Positions 8,515 to 16,340 of a stretch of DNA of 64,000 nt are shown here, piece after piece (the stretch's first letter is position 1; each line of letters starts with the position of its first letter). The notes under the pieces were generated by a model. The model was not told the origin of the DNA. It did not search any database and saw only the letters and a program-made list of their open reading frames with translations. The stretch is taken from NCBI RefSeq assembly GCF_900156655.1, contig NZ_FTOG01000013.1, forward strand, positions 1 through 64,000. The letters run 5' to 3'. The stretch comes from Rhodobacter aestuarii. GTDB lineage: Bacteria; Pseudomonadota; Alphaproteobacteria; Rhodobacterales; Rhodobacteraceae. A program made the translations under genes and the position numbers.

Positions 8515-10137
8515 TTATTCAGCGGCGATGGCTGCCGTATTGGGCAGGCCGCAAATCAGGTCGCTGGCCTTTTCGGCAAGCGCGATGGTGGGGGCGTTGG
8601 TGTTGCCCGAGGGGATATGTGGGAAGGTGGAACTATCCGCGACGCGCAGCCCTTTGATGCCATGCACCCGCAGTTCGGGGTCCACGACAGAGGTGGCCGG
8701 GTCTTGGCCAATGCGGCAGGTGCCCACCGGGTGGTAAACCGTCCGCGTCGTGCGCCGCACCCAAGCTTCAAGCCCTTCAAAGTCAGCCGACGACACCGCC
8801 GGGTTGAACAATTCGGTCACTTGGTCTTTCAGCGCGGGCTGTTCAAAGAATTTCAGTGCCAGTTGCGTGGCCCGGATCTGGCCTTCCACGTCGCGCGGGT
8901 CTTCCAGATAGGCGGCACGGATCCGCGGCAGATCTTCAGGGTCGGCGGAGCGAATTTCGACCTCGCCGCGCGATTTCGGTTGCAAGTGGCCCGTTTTGAT
9001 CGTGATGCCATGGTCGCGGCCTTTTTGGTTCAGGTCCGGGTCATCCCAAGTGTCGAGTACGGGGAGGAAGTGGAACTGCACATCGGGCCGCCCCGCACCG
9101 GTGCTGTCAATAAAGGCAAAGGCTTCCAAAATGGGCGAGGTCAGCACGCCCGAGCGCAGGAAGGTCCATTCAATCCCGTGGCGCAGCGCTTTGAGCCCTT
9201 TGTCTTGGCCATAAAGCGAAATCGGGTCCTTGATCGCGGCGTTTACCGACATATGCAGGTGGTCATGGAAGTTGCGGCCCACCGGAAGCTCGGCTTTTTG
9301 CGGAACGCCCGCACGGCGCAGCACCTCGGCCGGGCCAAGGCCGGAAAGTTGCAGAACTTTGGCCGAGCCAATCGCGCCCGCCGTCACAATCACTTCATTG
9401 CGGGCGTTGGCGGTGACGGTTTTGCCGTGCACCTTGTAGGTGACACCGGTGGCGCGCCCGTCTTCAATCTCGACCCGCTGCACCATCGCGTTGAGTTGCA
9501 GCTTCAGGTTTTTGTCTTTGCGGATGCGGCGCAGATAGGTTTGCGCGGTCGAGGCGCGTATACCTTTATGCGTGGTGGTTTGGTAAAACCCAACGCCTTC
9601 CGATTGCGCGCCGTTGTGATCGACGATGTAGGGGTAGCCCGCTTGTTGACCCGCGCGGACAAAAGCTTCGCTCAGCGGGTGGCGATAGCGGTTTTCACTG
9701 ACATGCAGCGGGCCGGCATTGCCATGGTAATCGTTCGCCATGGCTTCGTTGTTTTCGGCTTTTTTGAAATAGCGCAGCATCTCGTCGCCGTTCCAGCCGG
9801 TGGCGCCAAAATCCCGCTCCCAAGCGTCGTAATCTTCTTTGTGGCCGCGCACATAGACCATGCCATTGATCGACGAACCGCCGCCCAGCACCCGGCCTTG
9901 CAGCACATCCATCGGGCGGTTCTTGGTGGGGGCTTCCGGCTCGGCCATATAGGGCCAAGATTTCGTCGGGATCACGCGGGACATGCCGCCGGGCGCACGA
10001 ATGAAGAGGTTGAAATCGCTGCCGCCCGCTTCGAGCAGCAAGACGCTACCGCGGCCACGGCTCAGGATGTTGTAGGCGATCACGCAACCGGCTGAACCGG
10101 CGCCGACAATAATATAGTCAAAGCTTTCGTTGGACAT
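8515..10137 (-). CDS. GMC-family FAD-dependent alcohol/choline dehydrogenase-like oxidoreductase
   Basis: A 540-residue flavoprotein. The N-terminal GAGSAGC (Gly12 onward) is the FAD-binding dinucleotide motif, GRVLGGGSSINGMVYVRG is the first GMC signature, and the C-terminal part carries the catalytic His in VYHPVGTCRIG and the partner Asn in PSGNTNAPTIALAEK. These residues are shared by choline dehydrogenases and AlkJ-type alcohol dehydrogenases; the sequence alone does not settle the substrate. It leads an operon with the aldehyde dehydrogenase and is divergent from a SlyA-like regulator, which may control it. Confidence 0.9.
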   Translation of the reverse strand: MSNESFDYIIVGAGSAGCVIAYNILSRGRGSVLLLEAGGSDFNLFIRAPGGMSRVIPTKSWPYMAEPEAPTKNRPMDVLQGRVLGGGSSINGMVYVRGHKEDYDAWERDFGATGWNGDEMLRYFKKAENNEAMANDYHGNAGPLHVSENRYRHPLSEAFVRAGQQAGYPYIVDHNGAQSEGVGFYQTTTHKGIRASTAQTYLRRIRKDKNLKLQLNAMVQRVEIEDGRATGVTYKVHGKTVTANARNEVIVTAGAIGSAKVLQLSGLGPAEVLRRAGVPQKAELPVGRNFHDHLHMSVNAAIKDPISLYGQDKGLKALRHGIEWTFLRSGVLTSPILEAFAFIDSTGAGRPDVQFHFLPVLDTWDDPDLNQKGRDHGITIKTGHLQPKSRGEVEIRSADPEDLPRIRAAYLEDPRDVEGQIRATQLALKFFEQPALKDQVTELFNPAVSSADFEGLEAWVRRTTRTVYHPVGTCRIGQDPATSVVDPELRVHGIKGLRVADSSTFPHIPSGNTNAPTIALAEKASDLICGLPNTAAIAAE

Positions 10138-10196
10138 GTTGAACCCCTTTCGTGCAACTGCGGCACCGTTTCGTGCGGCGAACCGTTGAAGCGAAA

Positions 10197-10213
10197 TTAG
10201 GTAGCTTGGCTAA
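10197..10213. promoter_or_regulatory. candidate SlyA/MarR-type site A
   Basis: TTAGGTAGCTTGGCTAA is an imperfect inverted repeat (TTAG...CTAA) 60-76 bases before the GMC oxidoreductase start. Read on the other strand it contains CAAGCTA, close to the SlyA box TTAGCAAGCTAA (family knowledge). Binding by the neighbouring regulator is inference. Confidence 0.4.
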
Positions 10214-10369
10214 TAAATTCCATTTGGTCCTTTTAGCCTCTTGTTGTGCGCAATTGCACACAATGGGGTGGAACCGAAATACAATGGCTTTATTGCCACA
10301 TCAGCGGTGCTTTTGCGGTGTGCTATGAAAGCTGTCGAGGCACTGACTTGCCAAGATGCACAGTGCGAA

Positions 10370-10380
10370 TTAGCTAGCAA
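10370..10380. promoter_or_regulatory. candidate SlyA/MarR-type site B
   Basis: TTAGCTAGCAA lies 25-35 bases before the regulator's ATG. It shares the AATTAGNTAGC core with site A and contains the palindrome GCTAGC. Its position over the likely promoter fits autoregulation, which is inference. Confidence 0.4.
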
Positions 10381-10404
10381 ACCTATCGAAATCGGAGAGT
10401 CGCA

Positions 10405-10854
10405 ATGCCAAAAATGAGCAAGCGTGAAGACCTTGGGCATCAGCTCATCACCGTCTCGCGGCGGTATCGGCGCGTGATGGACACGGTTTTTGCGGCGCAT
10501 GGGCTTAGCACGGCCTCGACTTTGCCGCTGCGTTTTTTGGCCCGTGAGGCGCGCCCCTATCGGCAAAAAGAACTCGCCGAGCATCTGGATATCGAAGGGC
10601 CGACGCTGGTGCGGGTGCTTGATACGCTTGTGGCGCGTGGGTTTGTCGAACGCGCCGAAGATCCGGTGGATCGGCGTGCCAAGCTCGTTTCCGTCACCGT
10701 CGCGGGGCATGCATTCCTGCACGCGCTTGCAGGCCAGCTTGATGCGTTGCGCAACACCATTTTCGCAGGCGTGCCAGAGACCGAGGTTGCCAGCGCGCTG
10801 CGGCTTTTGGAGCGGATCGACAAGAACATCGAGGCGCAGGGCAATAAGACCTGA
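10405..10854 (+). CDS. MarR-family regulator, SlyA-like
   Basis: A 149-residue winged-helix regulator. The stretch IEGPTLVRVLDTLVARGFV followed by DPVDRRAKLVSVT corresponds closely to the recognition helix and wing of enterobacterial SlyA, more than to classical MarR. GGAGAG precedes the ATG at a normal distance. The next gene, 57 bases downstream, encodes a FUSC transporter; in E. coli, slyA adjoins the ydhIJK genes, whose YdhK is also a FUSC protein, so the pairing supports the assignment. Likely targets are itself, the FUSC gene and possibly the divergent oxidoreductase operon. Confidence 0.88.
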   Translation: MPKMSKREDLGHQLITVSRRYRRVMDTVFAAHGLSTASTLPLRFLAREARPYRQKELAEHLDIEGPTLVRVLDTLVARGFVERAEDPVDRRAKLVSVTVAGHAFLHALAGQLDALRNTIFAGVPETEVASALRLLERIDKNIEAQGNKT

Positions 10855-10911
10855 GCCAGCTATGGACGAACTCCCGGCACCGGGTTGCCGGGTCAATTAA
10901 GGCAAGAACAA

Positions 10912-12534
10912 ATGACACGAACCCAACTCGGCCAAGCCTTGCGTCTTGGTCTCGCAGCCTGGACGGCCTTTGCCGTGGCCACGGCCCTTGGAATTGAACA
11001 CGCCTTTTGGGCGTCGATGCCCGTTTGGGTGGTGGCGCAGCCGTGGCGTGGCGTGGTGTTTGAACGCGCGCTTTGGCGGCTTTTGGGCACGCTGATTGGC
11101 GGCGGCATTGGCTTGGTGTTGCTAACCCTTTCGCCCACGCCTTGGGTGACGGCGGTGGTGATGGCGGCGCTTTTGGCGCTGGGCGGGGCGCTGACGCACC
11201 TTTGGCAAGGCGTGCGCAACTATCTGCCAATGATGACGGCGCTCACCATTGGTGTGGTGGTGATCCCGGCGCTTCTGGACCCGTCAGGCGGTTTTGATCT
11301 GGCGATGGACCGGCTCGCCTGCACCTTCATTGGCGGGGTGAGTGTTGCGCTCATCGTGGGGCTGTTCACGCCCAAGGCAGATAGTGCCGGCTTTCGGGCC
11401 GAGGGGGCTGCGCTCGCGCAGCGGTTCCCCGAAGTCGCGCGTTTGCTGCTTGATACCCGCGTGCCCACGACCCGCAAGGATGAGGTCGTGGCCGAGGTAA
11501 TTCATTTGGGGGCCGAGCTTGAGACGAAAGCGCGCCTTGTTGCGGCAGGTTCGCGCGAAGGGTATCGGCGCATGGCGGCGCTGGATGCAATTTTGGCTGC
11601 GGGTCTGGCCCTTTTGGAAGCCGCAACGGAAGCCGCGCGCAACTTCCCCACTCGTGAAGCGGCGCAGCGCCTCTTGTCCGATGAACCCGGCACCGGTCCT
11701 TTGCCAGAAACCGGCCCCTTGCCGCGCTTGTCGCGGTCACTGGCGGCTCTTGGGGCGGCCATCGAAGAACTTCAATCAACGGCGCCTTCGGGGCGTGATC
11801 TGCCGCGCCTTGCGCCGCCAGCAAACCCGACCTTGGCGCTTCGCGGGGCTGTTGTCGCGGCGCTGGCGAGTTTTGCGGGCTCTGCGATGCAGATCTTGGT
11901 GGGGGGCTTTGCGATGGAGTTGACCGCCTTTTCGATGGCGATTTTTGCGCTGGTGATGGGGTCTTTGCCGCAACCCAAGCTGATTGCGCCGAAAATGGCG
12001 GTGGGTGTCGTGATTGGCGCGGTGACGGGCGCGGCTTATCGGATTGGCTTGCAGCCGCATCTGACCGGTTGGCTTGATCTTGTTATCACGATTCTGCCGT
12101 TCATCGCCGTTGGCGCAATTGCCCGTGCGTATCCGCGTACCGCGATCTATGCGCTTGATTATAATATGTGTTTCATGCTCGCCAGTCAGGCGGGCGCGGC
12201 ACCTGCGCTGACGCCGGATGTAATTCAATCGGCCATCGCGATGACGGTGGGGACGCTGGCAATTGTGGTCTGCTATGTGGCCTTGCCGCGCCCCGGTCCG
12301 GCACTGATCGGGCGCACAGAGGCGCGCTTGGCGGCGGATTTGGAGTTGATTGCAAAGCGTTCCGAGCCGATCTCTGCGCAACGGTGGACCGCGATCTGGG
12401 GGCGCCGCGTTGTGACCCTGGCGATCGAGTTGGAAAAGGCGGGCGAAGCTTTGCCGCGCCGGGTTCTCCGTTTGGCAAGTGCGGGTCACGCGGCCATCGA
12501 CAATCGCAAAATTTCGGCCCCGCGCAGCCGGTAA
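10912..12534 (+). CDS. FUSC-family (fusaric acid resistance/AaeB-like) inner-membrane transporter
   Basis: A 540-residue protein with two groups of hydrophobic helices (about residues 15-155 and 315-470) separated by a soluble helical region, the usual FUSC layout. FUSC proteins export aromatic acids or related toxic compounds. The ATG at 10912 was chosen over a TTG 27 bases upstream. No adaptor gene follows, unlike AaeA/AaeB or YdhJ/YdhK pairs, so it may work alone or recruit another adaptor. Probably co-transcribed with the SlyA-like regulator. Confidence 0.87.
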   Translation: MTRTQLGQALRLGLAAWTAFAVATALGIEHAFWASMPVWVVAQPWRGVVFERALWRLLGTLIGGGIGLVLLTLSPTPWVTAVVMAALLALGGALTHLWQGVRNYLPMMTALTIGVVVIPALLDPSGGFDLAMDRLACTFIGGVSVALIVGLFTPKADSAGFRAEGAALAQRFPEVARLLLDTRVPTTRKDEVVAEVIHLGAELETKARLVAAGSREGYRRMAALDAILAAGLALLEAATEAARNFPTREAAQRLLSDEPGTGPLPETGPLPRLSRSLAALGAAIEELQSTAPSGRDLPRLAPPANPTLALRGAVVAALASFAGSAMQILVGGFAMELTAFSMAIFALVMGSLPQPKLIAPKMAVGVVIGAVTGAAYRIGLQPHLTGWLDLVITILPFIAVGAIARAYPRTAIYALDYNMCFMLASQAGAAPALTPDVIQSAIAMTVGTLAIVVCYVALPRPGPALIGRTEARLAADLELIAKRSEPISAQRWTAIWGRRVVTLAIELEKAGEALPRRVLRLASAGHAAIDNRKISAPRSR

Positions 12535-12571
12535 AGCTGCAGGGGGCCGTGGGTCGAATTGGATTGTAGGG

Positions 12572-12591
12572 GCGGGCTGCTTACAGCCCGC
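12572..12591. terminator. hairpin between convergent FUSC and doxX genes
   Basis: Perfect 8-bp stem GCGGGCTG / CAGCCCGC with loop CTTA between the converging genes, overlapping the doxX stop codon. Neither strand has a U-tract after it, so intrinsic termination is uncertain. Confidence 0.35.
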
Positions 12592-13003
12592 TTACCACCA
12601 GGGCGCCACCGCCCAGAAGGGCTTGAACCAGAAGCGCGAGGCTCCAAAACGCGGGGTATTCCCAACCGCCGTTCGTGTTGTTGAACCAAAAGCCGTTTTG
12701 ACGGTGCGCAAACCAACCCGCACCGGCAATGACCGGGATCAGGAGCAGCGCGGCCAAGCTCGTCCACAGCCCGATGATCAGCGCCACACCGCCCACCACT
12801 TCAGCGGCGATTGTCAGATAGGCAAAAAAGCCGGGCAGGCCGAGCGATTGGAAGAAACCCGCCGCGCCTTTGGGCGTGAAGACGAACACTTTCAGCCACG
12901 CGTGGGCGAGGAACAGCCCGCCCAGCGAAACGCGTAGTAGAAGAGAAGCAATGTCAATGGCTTGGGTGGAGCCGAAGCCGAAGGAGTTAAGAAGTTCGGT
13001 CAT
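12581..13003 (-). CDS. DoxX-family membrane protein
   Basis: A 140-residue protein with four hydrophobic helices and the DoxX stretch LLLRVSLGGLFLAHAWLKV. DoxX-like proteins are small inner-membrane proteins, some linked to redox stress and some to thiosulfate:quinone oxidoreductase; the role here is not shown by the sequence. AGGAC precedes the ATG at good spacing. It appears to be a single-gene unit, with tandem CTTAA repeats in its upstream region. Confidence 0.85.
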   Translation of the reverse strand: MTELLNSFGFGSTQAIDIASLLLRVSLGGLFLAHAWLKVFVFTPKGAAGFFQSLGLPGFFAYLTIAAEVVGGVALIIGLWTSLAALLLIPVIAGAGWFAHRQNGFWFNNTNGGWEYPAFWSLALLVQALLGGGALVVSGL

Positions 13004-13064
13004 GGTCTTTGTCCTGTCTGGCCGCCCGCAGCGGCGTGTTTGATGACCTTGATGTAGCGCCGAA

Positions 13065-13088
13065 CTTAATGCGCTTAAATGGACTTAA
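13065..13088. promoter_or_regulatory. three tandem CTTAA repeats upstream of doxX
   Basis: CTTAA begins at 13065, 13074 and 13084, so the copies recur every 9-10 bases, about one helical turn, 62-85 bases upstream of the doxX start. In GC-rich DNA such AT-rich phased repeats suggest a protein binding site or a bend. No specific regulator can be named. Confidence 0.3.
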
Positions 13089-13141
13089 TCGCGTAACACA
13101 ATCCACGTTTTGTGCGAAATTTGCGCAGGGAAAAACATGTC

Positions 13142-13167
13142 TTCCCCGTCCGATAAGGACAGGGGAA
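13142..13167 (-). terminator. hairpin downstream of the universal stress protein gene
   Basis: TTCCCCGTCC pairs with GGAC + GGGGAA with one bulged base and loop GATAA. Read in the direction of the stress-protein gene it is followed, after GACATG, by TTTTT. A plausible but imperfect terminator. Confidence 0.45.
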
Positions 13168-13206
13168 CTCTCTCCATAAATTGGGGATATGCGCCCGAAG
13201 CCGGGA

Positions 13207-13686
13207 TTAGGTGATGGATTCGAGCCGTTCTTTGGACATATCGCCCGGCACAATCGTCACTGGAATCGGTAGGCTACCGGAATTGCGGCTCATCTGCGTC
13301 ACCAGCGGGCCGGGGCCTGCTTTTTCGGTGCCAGCCCCTAGCACCAAGACGCCAATTTCAGGGTCTTCTTGCACCTGCGCCAAAATCTCGGTCACCGGAT
13401 CGCCTTCACGGATCACAAGATGCGGGTTCACACCCTGCTTGTCGCGCATCCATTTTGCGAAAACCTCGAAATGCGCCTCAATCGCTTCGCGCGCTTCAGC
13501 CCGCATGATATCGGCCACGCCGATCCAGTGCTGGAACTCTTCTGGCGGGATCACCGAAAGAATGATCACCCCGCCATGGGTGTGCGATGCGCGCATAGCG
13601 GCATAGCGCATCGCATTTAGGCATTCGCGGGTTTGGTCGAGTACGACGAGAAACTTGCGCATTCGCTCCTCCGAGTGTCCCGCCAT
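13207..13686 (-). CDS. universal stress protein (UspA family)
   Basis: A 159-residue single-domain USP. The core begins KFLVVLDQTREC, a typical first beta strand, and ends with the nucleotide-binding-like region VLVLGAGTEKAGPGPLV and IPVTIVPG. Two starts are credible: ATG 13686, preceded by GGGGAGG, and ATG 13662, preceded by GGAGGA, which would remove eight residues. I kept the longer form because its ribosome binding site has no coding explanation. USPs help survival under starvation or oxidative stress; the ligand here is unknown. The aminotransferase gene ends 44 bases upstream, so co-transcription is likely. Confidence 0.87.
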   Translation of the reverse strand: MAGHSEERMRKFLVVLDQTRECLNAMRYAAMRASHTHGGVIILSVIPPEEFQHWIGVADIMRAEAREAIEAHFEVFAKWMRDKQGVNPHLVIREGDPVTEILAQVQEDPEIGVLVLGAGTEKAGPGPLVTQMSRNSGSLPIPVTIVPGDMSKERLESIT

Positions 13687-13730
13687 GTTCACCTCCCCGC
13701 TGCGTTTTGGCAATGGCTCCGTTGGCGCGC

Positions 13731-14597
13731 CTAGAGCGGCTGAGACACAGCCCAATCCCAATAAAGTTCGCGGATGCGTTTCGTCACCGGGTTGTCGCCA
13801 TATTGCACATCGTCAAAGGCGGTGACCGGGGTGACTTTGGCGAAGTTCCCCGACAAGAACACCTCATCGGCTTTGCGCACGTCATCCAGCGTTAGCACCG
13901 CTTCATGCACTTCCATCCCGGCGGCGCGCATATTGGCAATGTGGCGCGCCCGCGTGATACCGGCCAAGAAGGTGCCATTGGCAATCGGCGTGAAGGCGAC
14001 GCCATCGCGGATCAAGAACACGTTGGCCGTGGCACTTTCCGCCAAGTTGCCCATCGCATCACAGGCGAGCGCATTGCCAAAGCCCTTGCGCTGCGCCTCG
14101 ACAAGCATCCGCGCATTGTTCGGGTAAAGGCAGCCTGCCTTCGCGTTACAGACGTTATTGGCCAAAACGGGGCGGCGGAACTGCGTTGTGGTGACCGTGG
14201 TCGATTTATCCGCTGCAGGCATCGCAACTTCTTCAAGGCAGAGCGCAAAGCGGGTCGAATTGCTTTGCGGCGCCACGCCCAATTCAGAGCCATCCACCGC
14301 CCAATACATCGGGCGCACGTAAACCGCCGCATCGGGGGCGTATTTGCGCAGCCCCTCGCGCGCGATTTCGACCATTTCGGCAGCGTCGACGGTGGGCGTG
14401 ATCATCAGCGCCTCGGCGGAGCGGTTCACCCGCGCGCAATGCAGATCAAGATCGGGCACCAACCCGTCAAACAGCCGCGCGCCGTCAAAAACCGAAGAGC
14501 CCTGCCAAATCCCGTGGTCCGCGGCGCGCATAACGGCCACGTCGCCCTCATGCCAAGTGCCTTCGAAATAGGTGCGAATATTGGTGCCGAATGCCAT
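13731..14597 (-). CDS. ilvE: branched-chain amino acid aminotransferase (PLP fold-type IV)
   Basis: A 288-residue class IV aminotransferase, which interconverts Leu, Ile and Val with their 2-oxo acids using 2-oxoglutarate/glutamate. The fold-type IV features are present: VFDGARLFDG near the N terminus, RPMYWAVDG, the PLP lysine in CNAKAGCLYPNNARML, and a glycine-rich ITRARHIANM stretch. AAGGAGAGG precedes the ATG. D-amino acid aminotransferases and aminodeoxychorismate lyases share the fold; the sequence fits the BCAT branch best. It is transcribed away from the polysaccharide genes. Confidence 0.85.
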   Translation of the reverse strand: MAFGTNIRTYFEGTWHEGDVAVMRAADHGIWQGSSVFDGARLFDGLVPDLDLHCARVNRSAEALMITPTVDAAEMVEIAREGLRKYAPDAAVYVRPMYWAVDGSELGVAPQSNSTRFALCLEEVAMPAADKSTTVTTTQFRRPVLANNVCNAKAGCLYPNNARMLVEAQRKGFGNALACDAMGNLAESATANVFLIRDGVAFTPIANGTFLAGITRARHIANMRAAGMEVHEAVLTLDDVRKADEVFLSGNFAKVTPVTAFDDVQYGDNPVTKRIRELYWDWAVSQPL

Positions 14598-14744
14598 CTG
14601 CCTCTCCTTTGCGTCGGCGGATGCTAAGCACCGCAGCAGGCAAAGGTCCAGAGCGCCGATTGTATCGGTGCCAAACGGGGCGCAGCGGCTTCTGGAAGGA
14701 TTTGCTTAACCTAGATTTCAGCATTTGCGCGGATTCTCCGCCGC

Positions 14745-15623
14745 ATGTCGTCACCGAACCTTTCCGCATCTTCCGCATTGCCGCGCCTACTAATTGTGGG
14801 CGGGTCTGGCCGTTTGGGGCGTTTGTTGCGCCACGCTTGGGCTGGGGGCGCGAATGAGGCGCCGCAGCTGCTGTGGCAGGCACGCGCGGGAAGGGCCGTT
14901 GCGGAAAGCGACCTGATCTTTGACCCGCTGTCCGAACCGGAGGCCTATCTGTCGGCTATCGCGCAGGCCGATGTGGTGCTGAACCTTGCAGGCGTTGTGC
15001 GCGGCGATGCGGCGCAACTGGCCCGCAACACAGATTTGGCGCTGGCGGCGGTGGCCGCAGCCAAAGGCAAGCCGGTTCTGGTGGCATCTTCCGCCGCTGT
15101 CTATGGCCGCGCAGGGGCCGAACCTTGCGCGGAAGAAAGCCAAATGATGCCGATCGCCCCCTATGGCGCGGCGAAAGCGGCCATGGAACGCGCGCTTCTC
15201 GGTGCGTCTGGCGTCACGGTTCTGCGCATTGGCAATGTCGCCGGGGCGGATGCTCTTTTGGGGGCGGCGCCCACTTTGGAGCCGCGGCAGATTGATATCT
15301 TTCCGGCGGGGCATGGCCCCCTGCGCAGCTATATCGGCCCGCAAGCTTTGGCAGGTGCGCTTGGGCACCTTGTACGGCTTGTGGCGACGGGGCAGCCCGT
15401 GCCGCCCTGCCTCAACCTTGCGCTGGTGGGGCCGGTGGGGATGGAGGCTTTGGCCGAGGCGGCAGGCTTGGAATGGACGCCCCGCGCCGCCCCCGACGGG
15501 GCAATTGAACGCGTGGAGCTGGCACTCGAGCGTGCGCAGGCGCTGGGCCTCGTGCCGGATCACCCCACCACAGCGGATGCCATTATCAATGACCTTCGGG
15601 GTCTGGAGGAGCTTGGCGCATGA
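14745..15623 (+). CDS. NAD-dependent epimerase/dehydratase family protein (extended SDR)
   Basis: A 292-residue short-chain dehydrogenase of the sugar-nucleotide epimerase type. The Rossmann motif is VGGSGRLGRL near residue 18, a Ser/Ala cluster VASSAAVYGR is the catalytic serine region, and APYGAAKAAME contains the YxxxK pair. It probably modifies a nucleotide sugar for the polysaccharide made by the next two genes. Its TGA overlaps the ATG of the sugar transferase by four bases (ATGA), so translation is coupled. The sugar is unknown. Confidence 0.83.
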   Translation: MSSPNLSASSALPRLLIVGGSGRLGRLLRHAWAGGANEAPQLLWQARAGRAVAESDLIFDPLSEPEAYLSAIAQADVVLNLAGVVRGDAAQLARNTDLALAAVAAAKGKPVLVASSAAVYGRAGAEPCAEESQMMPIAPYGAAKAAMERALLGASGVTVLRIGNVAGADALLGAAPTLEPRQIDIFPAGHGPLRSYIGPQALAGALGHLVRLVATGQPVPPCLNLALVGPVGMEALAEAAGLEWTPRAAPDGAIERVELALERAQALGLVPDHPTTADAIINDLRGLEELGA

Positions 15624-16225
15624 CTTTGCGAAAACGCCTGTTCGATATCGCCTTCGCGTTGCTTTTGTTGCCGTTGCTGGGTTCGTTTTGCCTCGTGATC
15701 GCCGTCATCCTTTTGCTGACACAGGGCCGCCCGATCTTTTACGCGGCCGAGCGGATGCGCGGCGCCCAAACACCTTTTCGGTTGTGGAAGTTCCGCACCA
15801 TGACGGTGGTGGCCGAAGATGCGGGTGTTTCGGGGGGCAATAAGGCCTGCCGGATCACCCCCGCAGGGCGGGTGCTTCGGCGCTTCCGGCTCGATGAATT
15901 GCCGCAAATTTGGAATATTCTGAAGGGCGATATCAGCTTTGTCGGTCCGCGCCCGCCGCTGCGGGAATATGTCGAGCGGTTTCCCGATATCTACGCGGAT
16001 GTGCTGCGCAATCGCCCCGGCGTGACCGGTCTTGCCTCGATCCATTATCATCGGCACGAGGAATGGCTGCTGTCGCGTTGTGAAAGCGCCGAAGATACCG
16101 ACCGGGTCTATTGCAGCCGCTGCATCCCGGCCAAAGCCCGGCTTGATGGCATCTATGCGCGACATGCCTCGGTCGCATTTGATCTGATGCTGATTGGGCG
16201 CACGATCCGGCACGTGTTTCGCTAA
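15620..16225 (+). CDS. undecaprenyl-phosphate sugar phosphotransferase (bacterial sugar transferase)
   Basis: A 201-residue monotopic transferase of the WbaP/PglC group, which moves a sugar-1-phosphate from a nucleotide sugar to undecaprenyl phosphate, the first step of many surface glycans. One membrane helix (about residues 9-32) is followed by the catalytic signature FRLWKFRTM, the LRRFRLDELPQIWNILKGD block and SFVGPRPPL. It is the short, PglC-like form without the extra N-terminal helices of WbaP. It is translationally coupled to the epimerase upstream. Confidence 0.92.
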   Translation: MTLRKRLFDIAFALLLLPLLGSFCLVIAVILLLTQGRPIFYAAERMRGAQTPFRLWKFRTMTVVAEDAGVSGGNKACRITPAGRVLRRFRLDELPQIWNILKGDISFVGPRPPLREYVERFPDIYADVLRNRPGVTGLASIHYHRHEEWLLSRCESAEDTDRVYCSRCIPAKARLDGIYARHASVAFDLMLIGRTIRHVFR

Positions 16226-16340
16226 GCGTCCGATAGGACAAATTAGCTTAATGCTGGAAAGGGAATCTTAGGGTCGTTCGCCTAGTCTTGGCTGCGATGA
16301 TCCTCTGAGGAGTTGGACCGCGTTGGTCGTCAAATCCATC

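Noticed and set aside
10210-10896. 228-codon reverse ORF over the SlyA-like gene
   Set aside because: Shadow of the regulator gene plus its promoter; no domain.
13137-13214. 25-codon ORF starting at ATG 13137
   Set aside because: It runs through the hairpin at 13142-13167 and into the stress-protein gene on the other strand; evidence is only a weak AGGGA.
12987-13253. 88-codon reverse ORF between doxX and the stress-protein gene
   Set aside because: Overlaps both neighbours in other frames, covers the hairpin and repeats, and has no family features.
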